Shown here piece after piece: positions 17,947-26,714 of a stretch of DNA of 64,000 bases. Each line of letters begins with the position of its first letter. Position 1 is the stretch's first letter. The stretch lies in assembly GCF_006384975.1 (NCBI RefSeq), contig NZ_CP021645.1, forward strand, positions 248,001-312,000, read 5' to 3'. The stretch comes from Pseudomonas oryzihabitans (GTDB lineage: Bacteria > Pseudomonadota > Gammaproteobacteria > Pseudomonadales > Pseudomonadaceae). The notes under the pieces were generated by a model. The model did not search any database and was not told where the DNA came from. It saw only the letters and a list, made by a program, of their open reading frames with translations. The translations under genes were made by a program, and so were the position numbers.

Positions 17947-18906
17947 ATGCCAATAGCCTTTCCCCGCCGTTCCCTCCTGGCCGCCGGCCTGTCCCTTGGC
18001 CTGCTCGCCGCCGGCAGTGCCCAGGCGGCCGACTGGTGCGCCAGCAAGTCCGTGAAGTTCGCCGGGGTGAACTGGGAGAGCGGCATGCTACTCACCGAGT
18101 TGATGGGCTTCGTCCTGCAGCATGGCTATGACTGCAAGGTGGATAGCATCCCCGGCAATTCCATCACCCTGGAACAGGCGCTGGCCAATGACGACATCCA
18201 GGTGTTCGCCGAGGAGTGGATCGGCCGCAGCGAGGCCTGGAACAAGGCCGCCGCGTCTGGCAAGGTAGTCGGCGTGGGTGCGCCCATCGAAGGAGCCACC
18301 GAAGGCTGGTACGTGCCACGCTACCTGGTGGAAGGCGAGGACGCCAAGGCGCCCAAACTCAAGACCATCGCCGACCTCGGCCAATACGCCGAGCTGTTCC
18401 GCGACCCGGAAGAGCCGGGCAAAGGCCGCTTCCACAATTGCCCGGCCGGTTGGACCTGCGAGCTGGAGAATACGCAGATGCTACAGAGTTACGGTCTGGC
18501 TGACCGCTACACCAACTTCCGCCCCGGCACCGGGCCGGCACTGGATGCAGCCATCGTTTCGGCGACCAAACGCAAGCAGCCGATCCTCACCTACTACTGG
18601 TCGCCGACGCCGCTGCTAGGCCGGGTCGATCTGGTCCAGCTGAGGCCCCGCGATGGCGAGGAAAAACGCATCCAGGTACAGGCCGGCCTGTCCAAGCCGT
18701 TTCACGATGGCGCTCCAGAACTGGTCGCCGTGCTGAGCCGGGTCAACGTGCCCATCGCGCTGCTCAACCGCACCCTGGCCCAGCAGGCCGAGGCCAAGCA
18801 GGATGCGCCCACCACCGCCAAGGCGTTGCTCAAGGCCCATCCCGAACTGTGGCAGGCCTGGGTGACCGACGCCGACGCCCGCAACAAGATCCAGGCGGCG
18901 CTCTAG
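17947..18906 (+). CDS. Periplasmic substrate-binding protein of a betaine/choline-type ABC transporter, copy 2
   Basis: 319 residues. It has an Arg-Arg-containing signal peptide (FPRRSLLAAGLSLGLLAAGSAQA) and then ADWCASKSVKFAGVNWESGM. Ligand-box aromatic blocks GATEGWYVPRYL and LTYYWSPTPLLG are present. It is first in a three-gene unit with permease (1 bp downstream) and ATPase, so this copy is the dedicated receptor of the transporter. Paralogy with the 14783-15799 protein is strong along the whole length. Its substrate is probably a quaternary amine such as glycine betaine or choline. Confidence 0.9.
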   Translation: MPIAFPRRSLLAAGLSLGLLAAGSAQAADWCASKSVKFAGVNWESGMLLTELMGFVLQHGYDCKVDSIPGNSITLEQALANDDIQVFAEEWIGRSEAWNKAAASGKVVGVGAPIEGATEGWYVPRYLVEGEDAKAPKLKTIADLGQYAELFRDPEEPGKGRFHNCPAGWTCELENTQMLQSYGLADRYTNFRPGTGPALDAAIVSATKRKQPILTYYWSPTPLLGRVDLVQLRPRDGEEKRIQVQAGLSKPFHDGAPELVAVLSRVNVPIALLNRTLAQQAEAKQDAPTTAKALLKAHPELWQAWVTDADARNKIQAAL

Positions 18907-18907
18907 G

Positions 18908-19759
18908 ATGTTTCCCGAAGGCCTGACCTTTTCCTTCGCCGATGCCGTGAATCGCGGCGTCGACTGGCTGGTGACCCGCTACGGTGATGTCTTCCGCGCC
19001 ATCTCCGACACCCTGCTGCAGGCCATCGTCTGGCTGGAAGGCCTGCTGCGCGGTACGCCCTGGTGGGCCATCCTGCTGATCGTCGCGGCCCTGGCCGGCC
19101 ACGCCACCCGCCGGGTAGTGCCGACGCTGCTGATCACCGGCCTGCTGTTCCTGGTCGGCGCCCTGGGGTTGTGGGACAAGCTGATGCAGACCCTGGCCCT
19201 GGTGCTGGTGGCCACCGCCATCGCCGTGATCATCGGCGTGCCCCTGGGCATTCTCTGCGCGCGCAGCACCCGACTGCGCCTGGTGCTGATGCCGCTCTTG
19301 GACATCATGCAGACCATGCCCAGCTTCGTGTACCTGATCCCGGTGTTGATGCTGTTCGGCCTGGGCAAGGTGCCGGCGATCTTCGCCACGGTGATCTATG
19401 CCGCGCCGCCTTTGATCCGCCTCACCGATCTCGGCATCCGCCAGGTCGACCGCGAGGTGATGGAGGCGGTCAACGCCTTCGGCGCCAGTCGCTGGCAGCA
19501 ACTGTTCGGCGTGCAACTGCCGCTGGCGCTGCCGAGCATCATGGCTGGCATCAACCAGACCACCATGATGGCGCTGTCCATGGTGGTGATCGCCTCCATG
19601 ATCGGCGCGCGCGGCCTCGGTGAGGAGGTGCTGGTGGGCATCCAGACCCTGGACGTGGGCAAGGGCCTGCAGGCGGGCCTGGCCATCGTCATCCTCGCCG
19701 TGGTCATCGATCGCATCACCCAGGCCTATGGTCGCCAGCGTCATGAGGTGGAGCGATGA
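18908..19759 (+). CDS. ABC transporter permease, ProW/OpuAB-type
   Basis: 283 residues with about six membrane helices. The permease-ATPase coupling (EAA) loop is visible as MEAVNAFGASRWQQLFGVQLPLALPSIMAGI (around residues 192-221). LLDIMQTMPSFVYLIPVLMLFGLGKVPAIFA is the conserved glycine-betaine permease core. It forms the inner-membrane channel of the transporter fed by the upstream binding protein. The start follows the upstream stop by 1 bp, and its end overlaps the ATPase start by 4 bp (ATGA). Confidence 0.93.
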   Translation: MFPEGLTFSFADAVNRGVDWLVTRYGDVFRAISDTLLQAIVWLEGLLRGTPWWAILLIVAALAGHATRRVVPTLLITGLLFLVGALGLWDKLMQTLALVLVATAIAVIIGVPLGILCARSTRLRLVLMPLLDIMQTMPSFVYLIPVLMLFGLGKVPAIFATVIYAAPPLIRLTDLGIRQVDREVMEAVNAFGASRWQQLFGVQLPLALPSIMAGINQTTMMALSMVVIASMIGARGLGEEVLVGIQTLDVGKGLQAGLAIVILAVVIDRITQAYGRQRHEVER

Positions 19760-20571
19760 AGATCGTCGTCGAGCGGGTTTCCAAGATCTTCGGCAAGCGC
19801 GAACAGGCGGCCTTGGCGCTGCTGCGCGAGGGGCACGACAAGGCCGAGATCCTCGCCCGCACCGGTTGCGTGGTGGGGGTGGATGATCTCTCCCTGGAGA
19901 TCGCCGAGGGCGAGATCTTCGTCATCATGGGGTTGTCCGGTTCGGGCAAGTCGACCCTGGTGCGCCACCTCAACCGGCTGATCGACCCCAGCAGCGGGCG
20001 CATCCTCATCGACGGCCAGGACATCCTCCAGCTACCCCTGCCGGCCCTGCGCGACCTGCGCCGCCAGCGCATCAGCATGGTGTTCCAGAGTTTCGGCCTG
20101 TTGCCGCATCGGCGGGTGGTGGACAACGTCGCCTACGGCCTCAAGGTGCGCGGCGAGCCCAAGGCGGTCTGCCGCGAGCGGGCGCTGCACTGGCTGGAGG
20201 TGGTCGGCCTGAGCGGTTACGAGCGCAAGTGGCCGCACCAGCTCTCCGGAGGCATGCGCCAGCGCGTCGGCCTGGCGCGGGCCCTGGCGGCGGATACCGA
20301 GATCATCCTGATGGACGAAGCCTTCTCCGCCCTCGATCCGCTGATCCGCGCCGAGATGCAGGACCAGCTGTTGGAACTGCAACAGCGCCTGCACAAGACC
20401 ATCGTCTTCATCACCCACGACCTGGACGAGGCGCTGCGTCTGGGCAATCGCATCGCCATCCTGCGCGATGGGCGTCTGGTGCAGGTGGGCACGCCGGCGG
20501 ACATTCTCGGCCAGCCCGCCGACGACTACGTGGCGCGCTTCGTCCAGCGGCGGAGCGTTGCGACAGTTTGA
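19756..20571 (+). CDS. ABC transporter ATP-binding protein, ProV/OpuAA-type without CBS domains
   Basis: 271 residues. Walker A GLSGSGKST (~56-64), signature LSGGMRQRVGLARALA, Walker B IILMDEAFSALDP, and switch His in VFITHDLDEAL. It is clearly the glycine-betaine ATPase type, yet it ends soon after the ABC domain (QRRSVATV); the tandem CBS domains that sense ionic strength in ProV/OpuAA are missing. This suggests uptake for catabolism or choline supply rather than osmotically gated import, which is inference. It is translationally coupled to the permease gene. Confidence 0.93.
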   Translation: MKIVVERVSKIFGKREQAALALLREGHDKAEILARTGCVVGVDDLSLEIAEGEIFVIMGLSGSGKSTLVRHLNRLIDPSSGRILIDGQDILQLPLPALRDLRRQRISMVFQSFGLLPHRRVVDNVAYGLKVRGEPKAVCRERALHWLEVVGLSGYERKWPHQLSGGMRQRVGLARALAADTEIILMDEAFSALDPLIRAEMQDQLLELQQRLHKTIVFITHDLDEALRLGNRIAILRDGRLVQVGTPADILGQPADDYVARFVQRRSVATV

Positions 20572-20635
20572 AACAATTGCGGCAAGGCCCTTCACGAGCA
20601 TTTCACAGGGCCAAGGCTCTGATGGTGAGACCTGT

Positions 20636-20662
20636 GGCCTGACCTCGCGCCAGGCCTTTTTT
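20636..20662 (+). terminator. Rho-independent terminator between the ABC operon and terC
   Basis: GGCCTG (20636-20641) and CAGGCC (20651-20656) form the stem, followed by T6. It lies 23 bp before the terC ATG, so it either ends the ABC operon or acts as an attenuator in the terC leader. Confidence 0.75.
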
Positions 20663-20684
20663 CTACTACTGGAACCGCGCCGCA

Positions 20685-21437
20685 ATGGACTATCTGCTAC
20701 AACTCGCCGCCGACCCTACCGTCTGGATCGCCCTGGCCACCCTGATCGTCATGGAAGTGGTGCTCGGCATCGACAACCTGATCTTCATCTCCATCCTCAC
20801 CAACAAGCTGCCCGCACACCAACAGCAGAAGGCCCGCCGCCTCGGCATCGGCCTGGCGTTGGTCATGCGCCTGGGTCTGCTCGGCACCGTGGCCTGGATC
20901 GTCCAGCTCACCGAACCCATCATCGAGCTCTTCGGCAAGGGCTTTTCCTGGAAGGACATCATTCTCATCGCTGGTGGCCTGTTCCTCTTGTGGAAGGCGA
21001 CCAAGGAGATCCACCACAACGTCGATCCCGAGCCGGACAGCGCCCTGACCAAGGGCGGCGAGGTGGCGACCCTGGCGTTCGGTTCGGCCATCGTGCAGAT
21101 CCTGCTGCTGGACCTGGTGTTCTCGGTGGACAGCATCATCACCGCGGTGGGCATGACCGAGCACCTGCCGGTGATGGTGATCGCCGTGGTGGTGGCGGTG
21201 ACCGTCATGTTGCTGGCGGCCAACCCCCTGGCCAACTTCATCAACCACAACCCCACCGTCGTGATGCTGGCGTTGGGTTTCCTGATCATGATCGGCATGA
21301 CGCTGATCGCCGAGGGTTTTGGCGCCCATGTGCCCAAGGGCTACATCTATGCGGCCATGGCCTTCTCCGCGCTGATTGAGGGGCTGAACATGCTGTCGCG
21401 GCGCGCTAAGCGGCGCCAGCAGGCGGCGGGCAAGTAA
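20685..21437 (+). CDS. TerC-family integral membrane protein
   Basis: 250 residues with about seven membrane helices. The two acidic signature segments are [16 protein letters not shown] near the N-terminus and [21 protein letters not shown] in the middle. TerC proteins (Alx, YkoY and relatives) move metal ions, notably Mn2+, or help metalate exported proteins; some confer tellurite resistance. The terC ATG follows a terminator by 23 bp. I saw no match to the 5' half of the yybP-ykoY Mn riboswitch that often precedes this family. Confidence 0.92.
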   Translation: MDYLLQLAADPTVWIALATLIVMEVVLGIDNLIFISILTNKLPAHQQQKARRLGIGLALVMRLGLLGTVAWIVQLTEPIIELFGKGFSWKDIILIAGGLFLLWKATKEIHHNVDPEPDSALTKGGEVATLAFGSAIVQILLLDLVFSVDSIITAVGMTEHLPVMVIAVVVAVTVMLLAANPLANFINHNPTVVMLALGFLIMIGMTLIAEGFGAHVPKGYIYAAMAFSALIEGLNMLSRRAKRRQQAAGK

Positions 21438-21446
21438 GGGCGGGGC

Positions 21447-21478
21447 GTGCCGGAAAAGGCTTTGTTACATTCCGGCAC
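21447..21478 (+). terminator. Stem-loop after terC
   Basis: GTGCCGGA (21447-21454) pairs with TCCGGCAC (21471-21478). There is no proper U-tract afterwards, so it is a weak or processing hairpin. Confidence 0.4.
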
Positions 21479-21570
21479 GTCTATTGCTAACAATTCCTTA
21501 CGAGTCTAGGCACTATCGGTCAAGACCCTTGTCATAGCAGCGTCACACGCGAGGTTTACAACTAGAAGTC

Positions 21571-21795
21571 ATGAACATTCAAACCCAAGCCCAAAACGCC
21601 ATGCATGCCCTCAGCGCCGCCTTCGCGCCGATGAGCTGCGTCATCGACGCCCCCAGCAAGCGTGGTTTCTCCTTCATCGTCGTCAACGAGCATGGCGTGG
21701 CCAAGCACACCCGCCGGATCTATCGCGACGAATACAGCAACCCAAGCCGCCTGCAGGCCATCATCGACAGCACCCGCCTGGCCATCGCCGGCTGA
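21571..21795 (+). CDS. Small hypothetical protein (74 aa)
   Basis: 74 residues starting MNIQTQAQNAMHALSAAFAP and containing FSFIVVNEHGVAKHTRRIY. It is probably a real gene: good codon use, its own 130-bp upstream region, and a basic/hydrophobic pattern like small cytosolic pseudomonad proteins. No domain was recognised and there are no membrane segments or signal peptide. It stands alone between terC and the convergent atoE. Confidence 0.6.
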   Translation: MNIQTQAQNAMHALSAAFAPMSCVIDAPSKRGFSFIVVNEHGVAKHTRRIYRDEYSNPSRLQAIIDSTRLAIAG

Positions 21796-21851
21796 GATCC
21801 AGCCGGCTCCCGCTTCACCCCTCCCGCTTTACCGTCTGCGCCCCACCCGAG

Positions 21852-23273
21852 CTACGGGTGTACCGGCGGCAGATAGGCCAACGTTCCCCCCAACAGCCAC
21901 AGCAGCACCAGCACCAGGGGTGCATGGACCAGCAGCTGCACGAAGGAAAAGCCGACCAGGTCGCGCGCCTTCAGCCCCAGCACGCCCAGTAGCGGCAGCA
22001 TGTAGAAGGGATTGATCAGATTCGGCAGCGCCTCGGCGGCGTTGTAGATCTGCACCGCCCAGCCCAGGTGATACTGCAGGTCGTTGGCCACCTGCATCAC
22101 ATAGGGCGCCTCGATGATCCACTTGCCCCCACCCGAGGGAATGAAGAAACCCAGCAGCGCCGAATAGACGCCCATCAGCAGGGCGAAGGTGTCATGCGTG
22201 GCGATCTGAGTGAAAAACGCTGCAATATGGTGCGCCAGGGTCTGGCCATCGGCGCCGTTGACCTTGGTCAGGATGGCGGCGATGGAGCCGTACAGCGGAA
22301 ACTGGATCAGCACCCCGGTGGTGGCCGGCACGGCGCGGGCCACGGCGTCGAGGAAGTGCCGCGGCCGCCAGTGCAGCAGGGCGCCCAGGCTGAGGAACAA
22401 CAGGTTGTAGGTGTTCAGCCCCGAGATGGCCTCGATGGCCGGCTTGCTGGCGAATTCTTGCACCAGCCACCCGGCGGCCAGCAAGACCAGCAACACGATC
22501 AGCACCGGACTGTATTCCAGCCATTCGCCCGGACGGGCCGGCGTGGCCGCAGGCTGGGGCGCCGGGGTGAGGTCGACGCCGCAGGCGCGGGCATCGCGAG
22601 CACTCTCAGGCCCCGGCGCGGTGACGTAGGCGATCACCGCCGAGACCACCAGCAGCACCAGCAAGAGGGCGCCGGATTGCCAGAGGAACAGCGTCTGGCT
22701 GAAGGGAATCACCCCGGTGATGGCCAGGATCGACGGCGGCAGGCTGGCCGGATTGGCCTGCAACTGCGCCGCCGAGGACGACAGCCCCAGCGCCCAGACC
22801 GCGCCCAGGCCCAGGTAGGCGGCGGCCCCGGCGGCGCGATAGTCCATCTTGAGTTCTTCGCGGCGGGCCAGGGCGCGCACCAGCAGGCCGCCGAACACCA
22901 GGCTCAGGCCCCAGTTGAGCAGCGAGGCGAGCATGGCCACCAGGGCCACCCAGCACACCGCGCCACGCCCGGTGCGCGGCACCCGCGCCAGCCGCTCGAT
23001 CAGTCGCGCCGCCGGCCCGGAGCTGGCCACCACGTAGCCGCCGATGACCACGAAGGCCATCTGCATGGTGAAGGGAATCAGACTCCAGAAACCGTCGCCA
23101 AAGGCCTTGGCGGTCTTGGCCGCCGGCGCGCCCATGCCCAGAGCGGCCAGGGCCACCACGGCCACGGCGAGCACGGCGAACACCCAGGAATCGGGAAACC
23201 AGCGTTCGGCCCAGTTGGAACAGGCCAGGGCGAACCGCGCGCTGCGCGAATCGCGGGAGGGGGTGGAGGTCAT
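21852..23273 (-). CDS. atoE: AtoE-type short-chain fatty acid transporter
   Basis: 473 residues with around ten or more membrane helices. PDSWVFAVLAVAVVALAALGMG, FQIATHDTFALLMGVYSALLGFFIPSGGGKWIIEAPYV and NLINPFYMLPLLGVLGLKARDLVGF are typical AtoE blocks. The family imports short-chain fatty acids such as acetoacetate or butyrate. The chosen ATG (23273) follows AGGATCCC; an upstream frame from 23330 is not needed. It is last in the ketone-body gene run but separated from atoB by a palindromic repeat, so it may be transcribed at a different level. Confidence 0.9.
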   Translation of the reverse strand: MTSTPSRDSRSARFALACSNWAERWFPDSWVFAVLAVAVVALAALGMGAPAAKTAKAFGDGFWSLIPFTMQMAFVVIGGYVVASSGPAARLIERLARVPRTGRGAVCWVALVAMLASLLNWGLSLVFGGLLVRALARREELKMDYRAAGAAAYLGLGAVWALGLSSSAAQLQANPASLPPSILAITGVIPFSQTLFLWQSGALLLVLLVVSAVIAYVTAPGPESARDARACGVDLTPAPQPAATPARPGEWLEYSPVLIVLLVLLAAGWLVQEFASKPAIEAISGLNTYNLLFLSLGALLHWRPRHFLDAVARAVPATTGVLIQFPLYGSIAAILTKVNGADGQTLAHHIAAFFTQIATHDTFALLMGVYSALLGFFIPSGGGKWIIEAPYVMQVANDLQYHLGWAVQIYNAAEALPNLINPFYMLPLLGVLGLKARDLVGFSFVQLLVHAPLVLVLLWLLGGTLAYLPPVHP

Positions 23274-23332
23274 GGAGGGATCCTTTTGTTGTTGTTTTTT
23301 GTTGGGGTGTAGTGCGAGGCGGTGATGCATTG

Positions 23333-23395
23333 ATCGCGGCCATGGGCCGCTCCTACGGTGTGTCCGTATCTGTAGGAGCGGCCCATGGCCGCGAT
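23333..23395. repeat. CGGCCCATGGCCGCG-type palindromic repeat, copy 1
   Basis: ATCGCGGCCATGGGCCGCTC and its reverse complement face each other across a short GGTGTGTCCGTATC spacer. The same unit occurs at 28385-28441 and 61871-61928. It sits between atoB and atoE inside the ketone-body gene run. Confidence 0.9.
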
Positions 23396-23405
23396 TAAAA
23401 GCTTG

Positions 23406-24587
23406 CTACCGCCGCTCCACCGCCAGGGCCACGCCCTGGCCACCGCCGATGCACAGGGTCGCCAGGCCACGCCGACCCTCGCGCCGCCGCAATTCGTGCA
23501 GCAGGGTCACCAGCACCCGGCACCCCGAGGCGCCGATGGGATGGCCCAGGGCGATGGCGCCGCCGTTTACGTTGACCTTCTCATCATCCCAACCCAGTTC
23601 CTGGCCCACGGCCAGCGCCTGGGCGGCGAAGGCTTCGTTGGCCTCGATCAGGTCCAGGTCGCCCAGCTGCCAGCCGGCTTTTTCCAGGGTCTTGCGGGTC
23701 GCCGACACCGGGCCGATGCCCATGATTGCCGGGTCCACCCCGGCACTGGCATAGGCGGCAATGTGGGCCAGCGGTTCAAGGCCCAGGGCGGTGGCCTTGG
23801 TCGCGCTCATCACCAGCACCGCGGCAGCGCCGTCGTTGAGGCTGGAGGCATTGCCGGCGGTGACACTGCCGTCCTTGGCGAAGGCCGGCCGCAGTCTGGC
23901 CAGGCCCTCGGCAGTGGTGTCGGCGCGGATGCCTTCGTCGGTGTCGAACAGCAGCGGCTCGCCCTTGCGCTGGGGGATGGCCACCGGGGTGATCTCCTCG
24001 CGGAAACGCCCGGATTCCACCGCCGCCGCCGCGCGCTGCTGGGAGCGGGCGGCGAAGGCATCCTGGGCCTCGCGGCTGATCTGGTACTTCTCCACCAGAT
24101 TCTCCGCCGTCTGCCCCATGTGGTAATCGTTGAAGGCATCCCAGAGGCCGTCGCTGATCATGGAGTCGACCAGCTCGGCATGGCCCAGGCGCAGGCCGCT
24201 GCGCACCTTGGGCAGCACGTAGGGCGCCAGACTCATGTTTTCCATGCCGCCGGCGATGACGATCTCGGCGTCGCCGCAACGGATCGCCTGGGCGGCCAGT
24301 TGCACCGCCTTGAGGCCGGAGCCGCAGACCTTGTTCAGGGTCAGGGCCGGCACCTCATGGGGTAGCCCGGCCTTGACCGCTGCCTGGCGCGCGGGATTCT
24401 GGCCGGCGCCCGCGGTGAGCACCTGGCCGAGGATGACTTCATCCACCTGGGTGGGGGCCACACCGGTCTGCTCCAGCAGGGCGCGGATGACGGTGGCGCC
24501 GAGTTCGACTGCGGGCACATTGGCCAGGGAGCCCTGGAAGCTGCCGACCGCGGTACGGGTGGCAGCGACGATGACGACGTCTTGCAT
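23406..24587 (-). CDS. atoB: Acetyl-CoA C-acetyltransferase (acetoacetyl-CoA thiolase)
   Basis: 393 residues, standard thiolase length. The active-site Cys lies in [14 protein letters not shown] (about residue 88), GGMENMS follows, and the C-terminal catalytic His and Cys lie in [10 protein letters not shown] and [15 protein letters not shown]. It cleaves acetoacetyl-CoA to two acetyl-CoA, the last step of 3-hydroxybutyrate and acetoacetate use. The start is 14 bp after the CoA-transferase B stop, so it belongs to the same transcription unit. Confidence 0.95.
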   Translation of the reverse strand: MQDVVIVAATRTAVGSFQGSLANVPAVELGATVIRALLEQTGVAPTQVDEVILGQVLTAGAGQNPARQAAVKAGLPHEVPALTLNKVCGSGLKAVQLAAQAIRCGDAEIVIAGGMENMSLAPYVLPKVRSGLRLGHAELVDSMISDGLWDAFNDYHMGQTAENLVEKYQISREAQDAFAARSQQRAAAAVESGRFREEITPVAIPQRKGEPLLFDTDEGIRADTTAEGLARLRPAFAKDGSVTAGNASSLNDGAAAVLVMSATKATALGLEPLAHIAAYASAGVDPAIMGIGPVSATRKTLEKAGWQLGDLDLIEANEAFAAQALAVGQELGWDDEKVNVNGGAIALGHPIGASGCRVLVTLLHELRRREGRRGLATLCIGGGQGVALAVERR

Positions 24588-24601
24588 GACTAGGGTCTCC
24601 T

Positions 24602-25228
24602 CTAGGCCTGGATGGCGGCGCCAGTGGCGGCGCGCAGTTCATCGAGGCTCACGCCTTCGGCCAGCTCCACTAGCTTGAGGCCCGTGTCGGTCACCTCCAG
24701 CACGGCCAGGTCGGTGATGATCAGGTCGACCACACCGACGCCGGTCAGCGGCAGGTCGCAGGCCGGCAGGATCTTGTGCGCACCCTTGGCGGTGTGCTCC
24801 ATCAGCACCACCACCCGCTGCACGCCGGCCACCAGGTCCATGGCGCCGCCCATGCCCTTGACCATCTTGCCGGGGATCATCCAATTGGCCAGGTCGCCTT
24901 TCTCGGAAACCTGCATGGCACCGAGGATGGCCAGGTTCACGTGACCGCCACGGATCATGCCGAAGCTGGTCGCGCTGTCGAAATAGCTGCTGCCGGGCAG
25001 GGCGGTGACGGTCTGCTTGCCGGCGTTGATCAGGTCGGGGTCGACCGTTTCGGCGGTGGGGAAGGGGCCGATGCCGAGCAGGCCGTTTTCCGACTGCAGC
25101 CAGACATCCATGCCGGCGGGGATGTAGTTGGCCACCAGGGTCGGCAGGCCGATCCCGAGGTTGACGTAGAAGCCGTCCTGCAGCTCCCGGGCGGCGCGTT
25201 GCGCCATCTGTTCGCGGGTCCAGGCCAT
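24602..25228 (-). CDS. atoA: 3-oxoacid CoA-transferase subunit B
   Basis: 208 residues. [11 protein letters not shown] contains the catalytic glutamate of class I CoA-transferases (around residue 50); [39 protein letters not shown] is the conserved centre. With subunit A it moves CoA from succinyl- or acetyl-CoA to acetoacetate. Its start is one base after the subunit A stop. The choice between AtoA (acetyl-CoA donor) and ScoB (succinyl-CoA donor) cannot be made from sequence alone. Confidence 0.93.
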   Translation of the reverse strand: MAWTREQMAQRAARELQDGFYVNLGIGLPTLVANYIPAGMDVWLQSENGLLGIGPFPTAETVDPDLINAGKQTVTALPGSSYFDSATSFGMIRGGHVNLAILGAMQVSEKGDLANWMIPGKMVKGMGGAMDLVAGVQRVVVLMEHTAKGAHKILPACDLPLTGVGVVDLIITDLAVLEVTDTGLKLVELAEGVSLDELRAATGAAIQA

Positions 25229-25229
25229 C

Positions 25230-25931
25230 TTACTTCTCCTCGCTCAGGGTGCGTTTCTCGATGCGTTTCTCGGGGTTGGCATTGACGATCAGGCGCTGCA
25301 CGAAGATGCCGGGCAGGTGGATCTGGTCGGGGTCCAGCTCGCCGGTCTCCACCAGCTCCTCCACCTCGGCCACGCAGACGCGACCGGCCATGGCGCACAG
25401 CGGATTGAAGTTGCGCGCGGTCTTGTTGAACACCAGGTTGCCGGCCTTGTCGGCGCGCTGCGCCTTGACCAGGGCCACGTCGGCGGTCAGCGCCAGCTCC
25501 AGCACATGGGGCTGGCCGTTGAAGTCACGGGTTTCCTTGCCCTCGGCCACCAGGGTGCCGTAGCCGGTGCGGGTGTAGAACGCCGGGATGCCGGCGCCCC
25601 CGGCGCGCAGCTTCTCGGCCAGGGTGCCCTGGGGGGTGAATTCCAGTTCCAGTTCGCCGGCCAGGTACTGGCGCTCGAATTCCTTGTTCTCGCCCACGTA
25701 GGAGGAAATCATCTTGCGGATCTGCCGGGTCTCCAGCAGTTGGCCGAGACCGAAGCCGTCCACCCCGGCGTTGTTGCTGATGGCGGTCAGCTCGCGGGCG
25801 CCAGTGTCGCGTAGCGCGGCGATGAGCGCCTCGGGGATGCCGCAGAGGCCGAAGCCGCCCACGGCCAGGGTGATGCCGTCGCGCACCAACCCGTCGAGGG
25901 CGGCCGCGGCGTTGGGATAGAGCTTGTTCAT
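25230..25931 (-). CDS. atoD: 3-oxoacid CoA-transferase subunit A
   Basis: 233 residues. [16 protein letters not shown] is the subunit A CoA-binding motif (GGFGxxGxP) near residue 20, followed by [15 protein letters not shown] and [37 protein letters not shown]. It forms the heterodimer with the next gene to activate acetoacetate. The gene starts 20 bp after the dehydrogenase stop in the gntP-bdhA-atoDAB unit. Confidence 0.93.
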   Translation of the reverse strand: MNKLYPNAAAALDGLVRDGITLAVGGFGLCGIPEALIAALRDTGARELTAISNNAGVDGFGLGQLLETRQIRKMISSYVGENKEFERQYLAGELELEFTPQGTLAEKLRAGGAGIPAFYTRTGYGTLVAEGKETRDFNGQPHVLELALTADVALVKAQRADKAGNLVFNKTARNFNPLCAMAGRVCVAEVEELVETGELDPDQIHLPGIFVQRLIVNANPEKRIEKRTLSEEK

Positions 25932-25951
25932 GGCGTAGATCCTCGGGTCGT

Positions 25952-26704
25952 TTATTGAGCGGTCCAGCCGCCGTCCATGGTCCAGGCAGCGCCGCGCACC
26001 TGGGCGGCGGCGTCGCTGCAGAGGAACAGCGCCAGTTCGCCCAGTTGCGTGGTAGTGACGAATTCCTGTGACGGCTGCTTCTCGCTGAGCAGGTCGCGAC
26101 GGGCCTGGTCCGGGTCGCTGCCACGGCTGTCCAGCTGCTGCTGGATCAGCGGGGTGAGCACGAAGCCTGGGCAGAGGGCATTGCAGGTGATGCCGGTGCG
26201 GGCGGTCTCCAGGGCGGTGACCTTGGTCAGGCCCACCACCCCGTGCTTGGCGGCGACGTAGGCGGCCTTGCCGGTGGAGGCCACCAGGCCGTGCACCGAG
26301 GAGATGTTGACGATGCGGCCCCAGTCACGCTCGCGCATGCCCGGTAAGGCCAGGCGGGTGGTGTGGAACACCGCCGAGAGATTGAGGGCGATCACCGCGT
26401 CCCAACGCTCCACCGGGAAGTCTTCCACCGGTGCCACGTGCTGGATGCCGGCGTTGTTGACCAGGATGTCCACGCCGCCGAAGTCGCGCTGCGCATAGGC
26501 GAAGAGGTCTGCGATCTCCTCCGGCTGGGACAGGTCGGCGCCGTGGAAGCCGCTGCGGCCGGACAGGCTGGCCTGGGCCGGCGCGGGATCGCCGAAGCCG
26601 TTGAGGATGAGGGTGGCACCGGCGGCGGCCAGGCGCTGGGCGATGCCCAGGCCGATGCCGCTGGTGGAGCCGGTGACCAGGGCGGTCTTGCCGGTAAGGT
26701 CCAT
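25952..26704 (-). CDS. bdhA: 3-hydroxybutyrate dehydrogenase (SDR)
   Basis: 250 residues. NAD-binding [16 protein letters not shown] in [17 protein letters not shown], and the catalytic Tyr-Lys in [15 protein letters not shown]. The [11 protein letters not shown] block and the C-terminus are typical of D-3-hydroxybutyrate dehydrogenases of pseudomonads. It oxidises 3-hydroxybutyrate to acetoacetate, which the next two genes activate. It lies 10 bp after the permease gene. Confidence 0.93.
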   Translation of the reverse strand: MDLTGKTALVTGSTSGIGLGIAQRLAAAGATLILNGFGDPAPAQASLSGRSGFHGADLSQPEEIADLFAYAQRDFGGVDILVNNAGIQHVAPVEDFPVERWDAVIALNLSAVFHTTRLALPGMRERDWGRIVNISSVHGLVASTGKAAYVAAKHGVVGLTKVTALETARTGITCNALCPGFVLTPLIQQQLDSRGSDPDQARRDLLSEKQPSQEFVTTTQLGELALFLCSDAAAQVRGAAWTMDGGWTAQ

Positions 26705-26714
26705 GGCTGTCTCC

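Noticed and set aside
20572..20684. yybP-ykoY Mn2+ riboswitch ahead of terC
   Set aside because: The GGTGAGACC stretch resembles the 3' conserved side, but the required GGGGAGTAG-type 5' block is absent in the preceding 120 bases. Kept only as a leader with a terminator.
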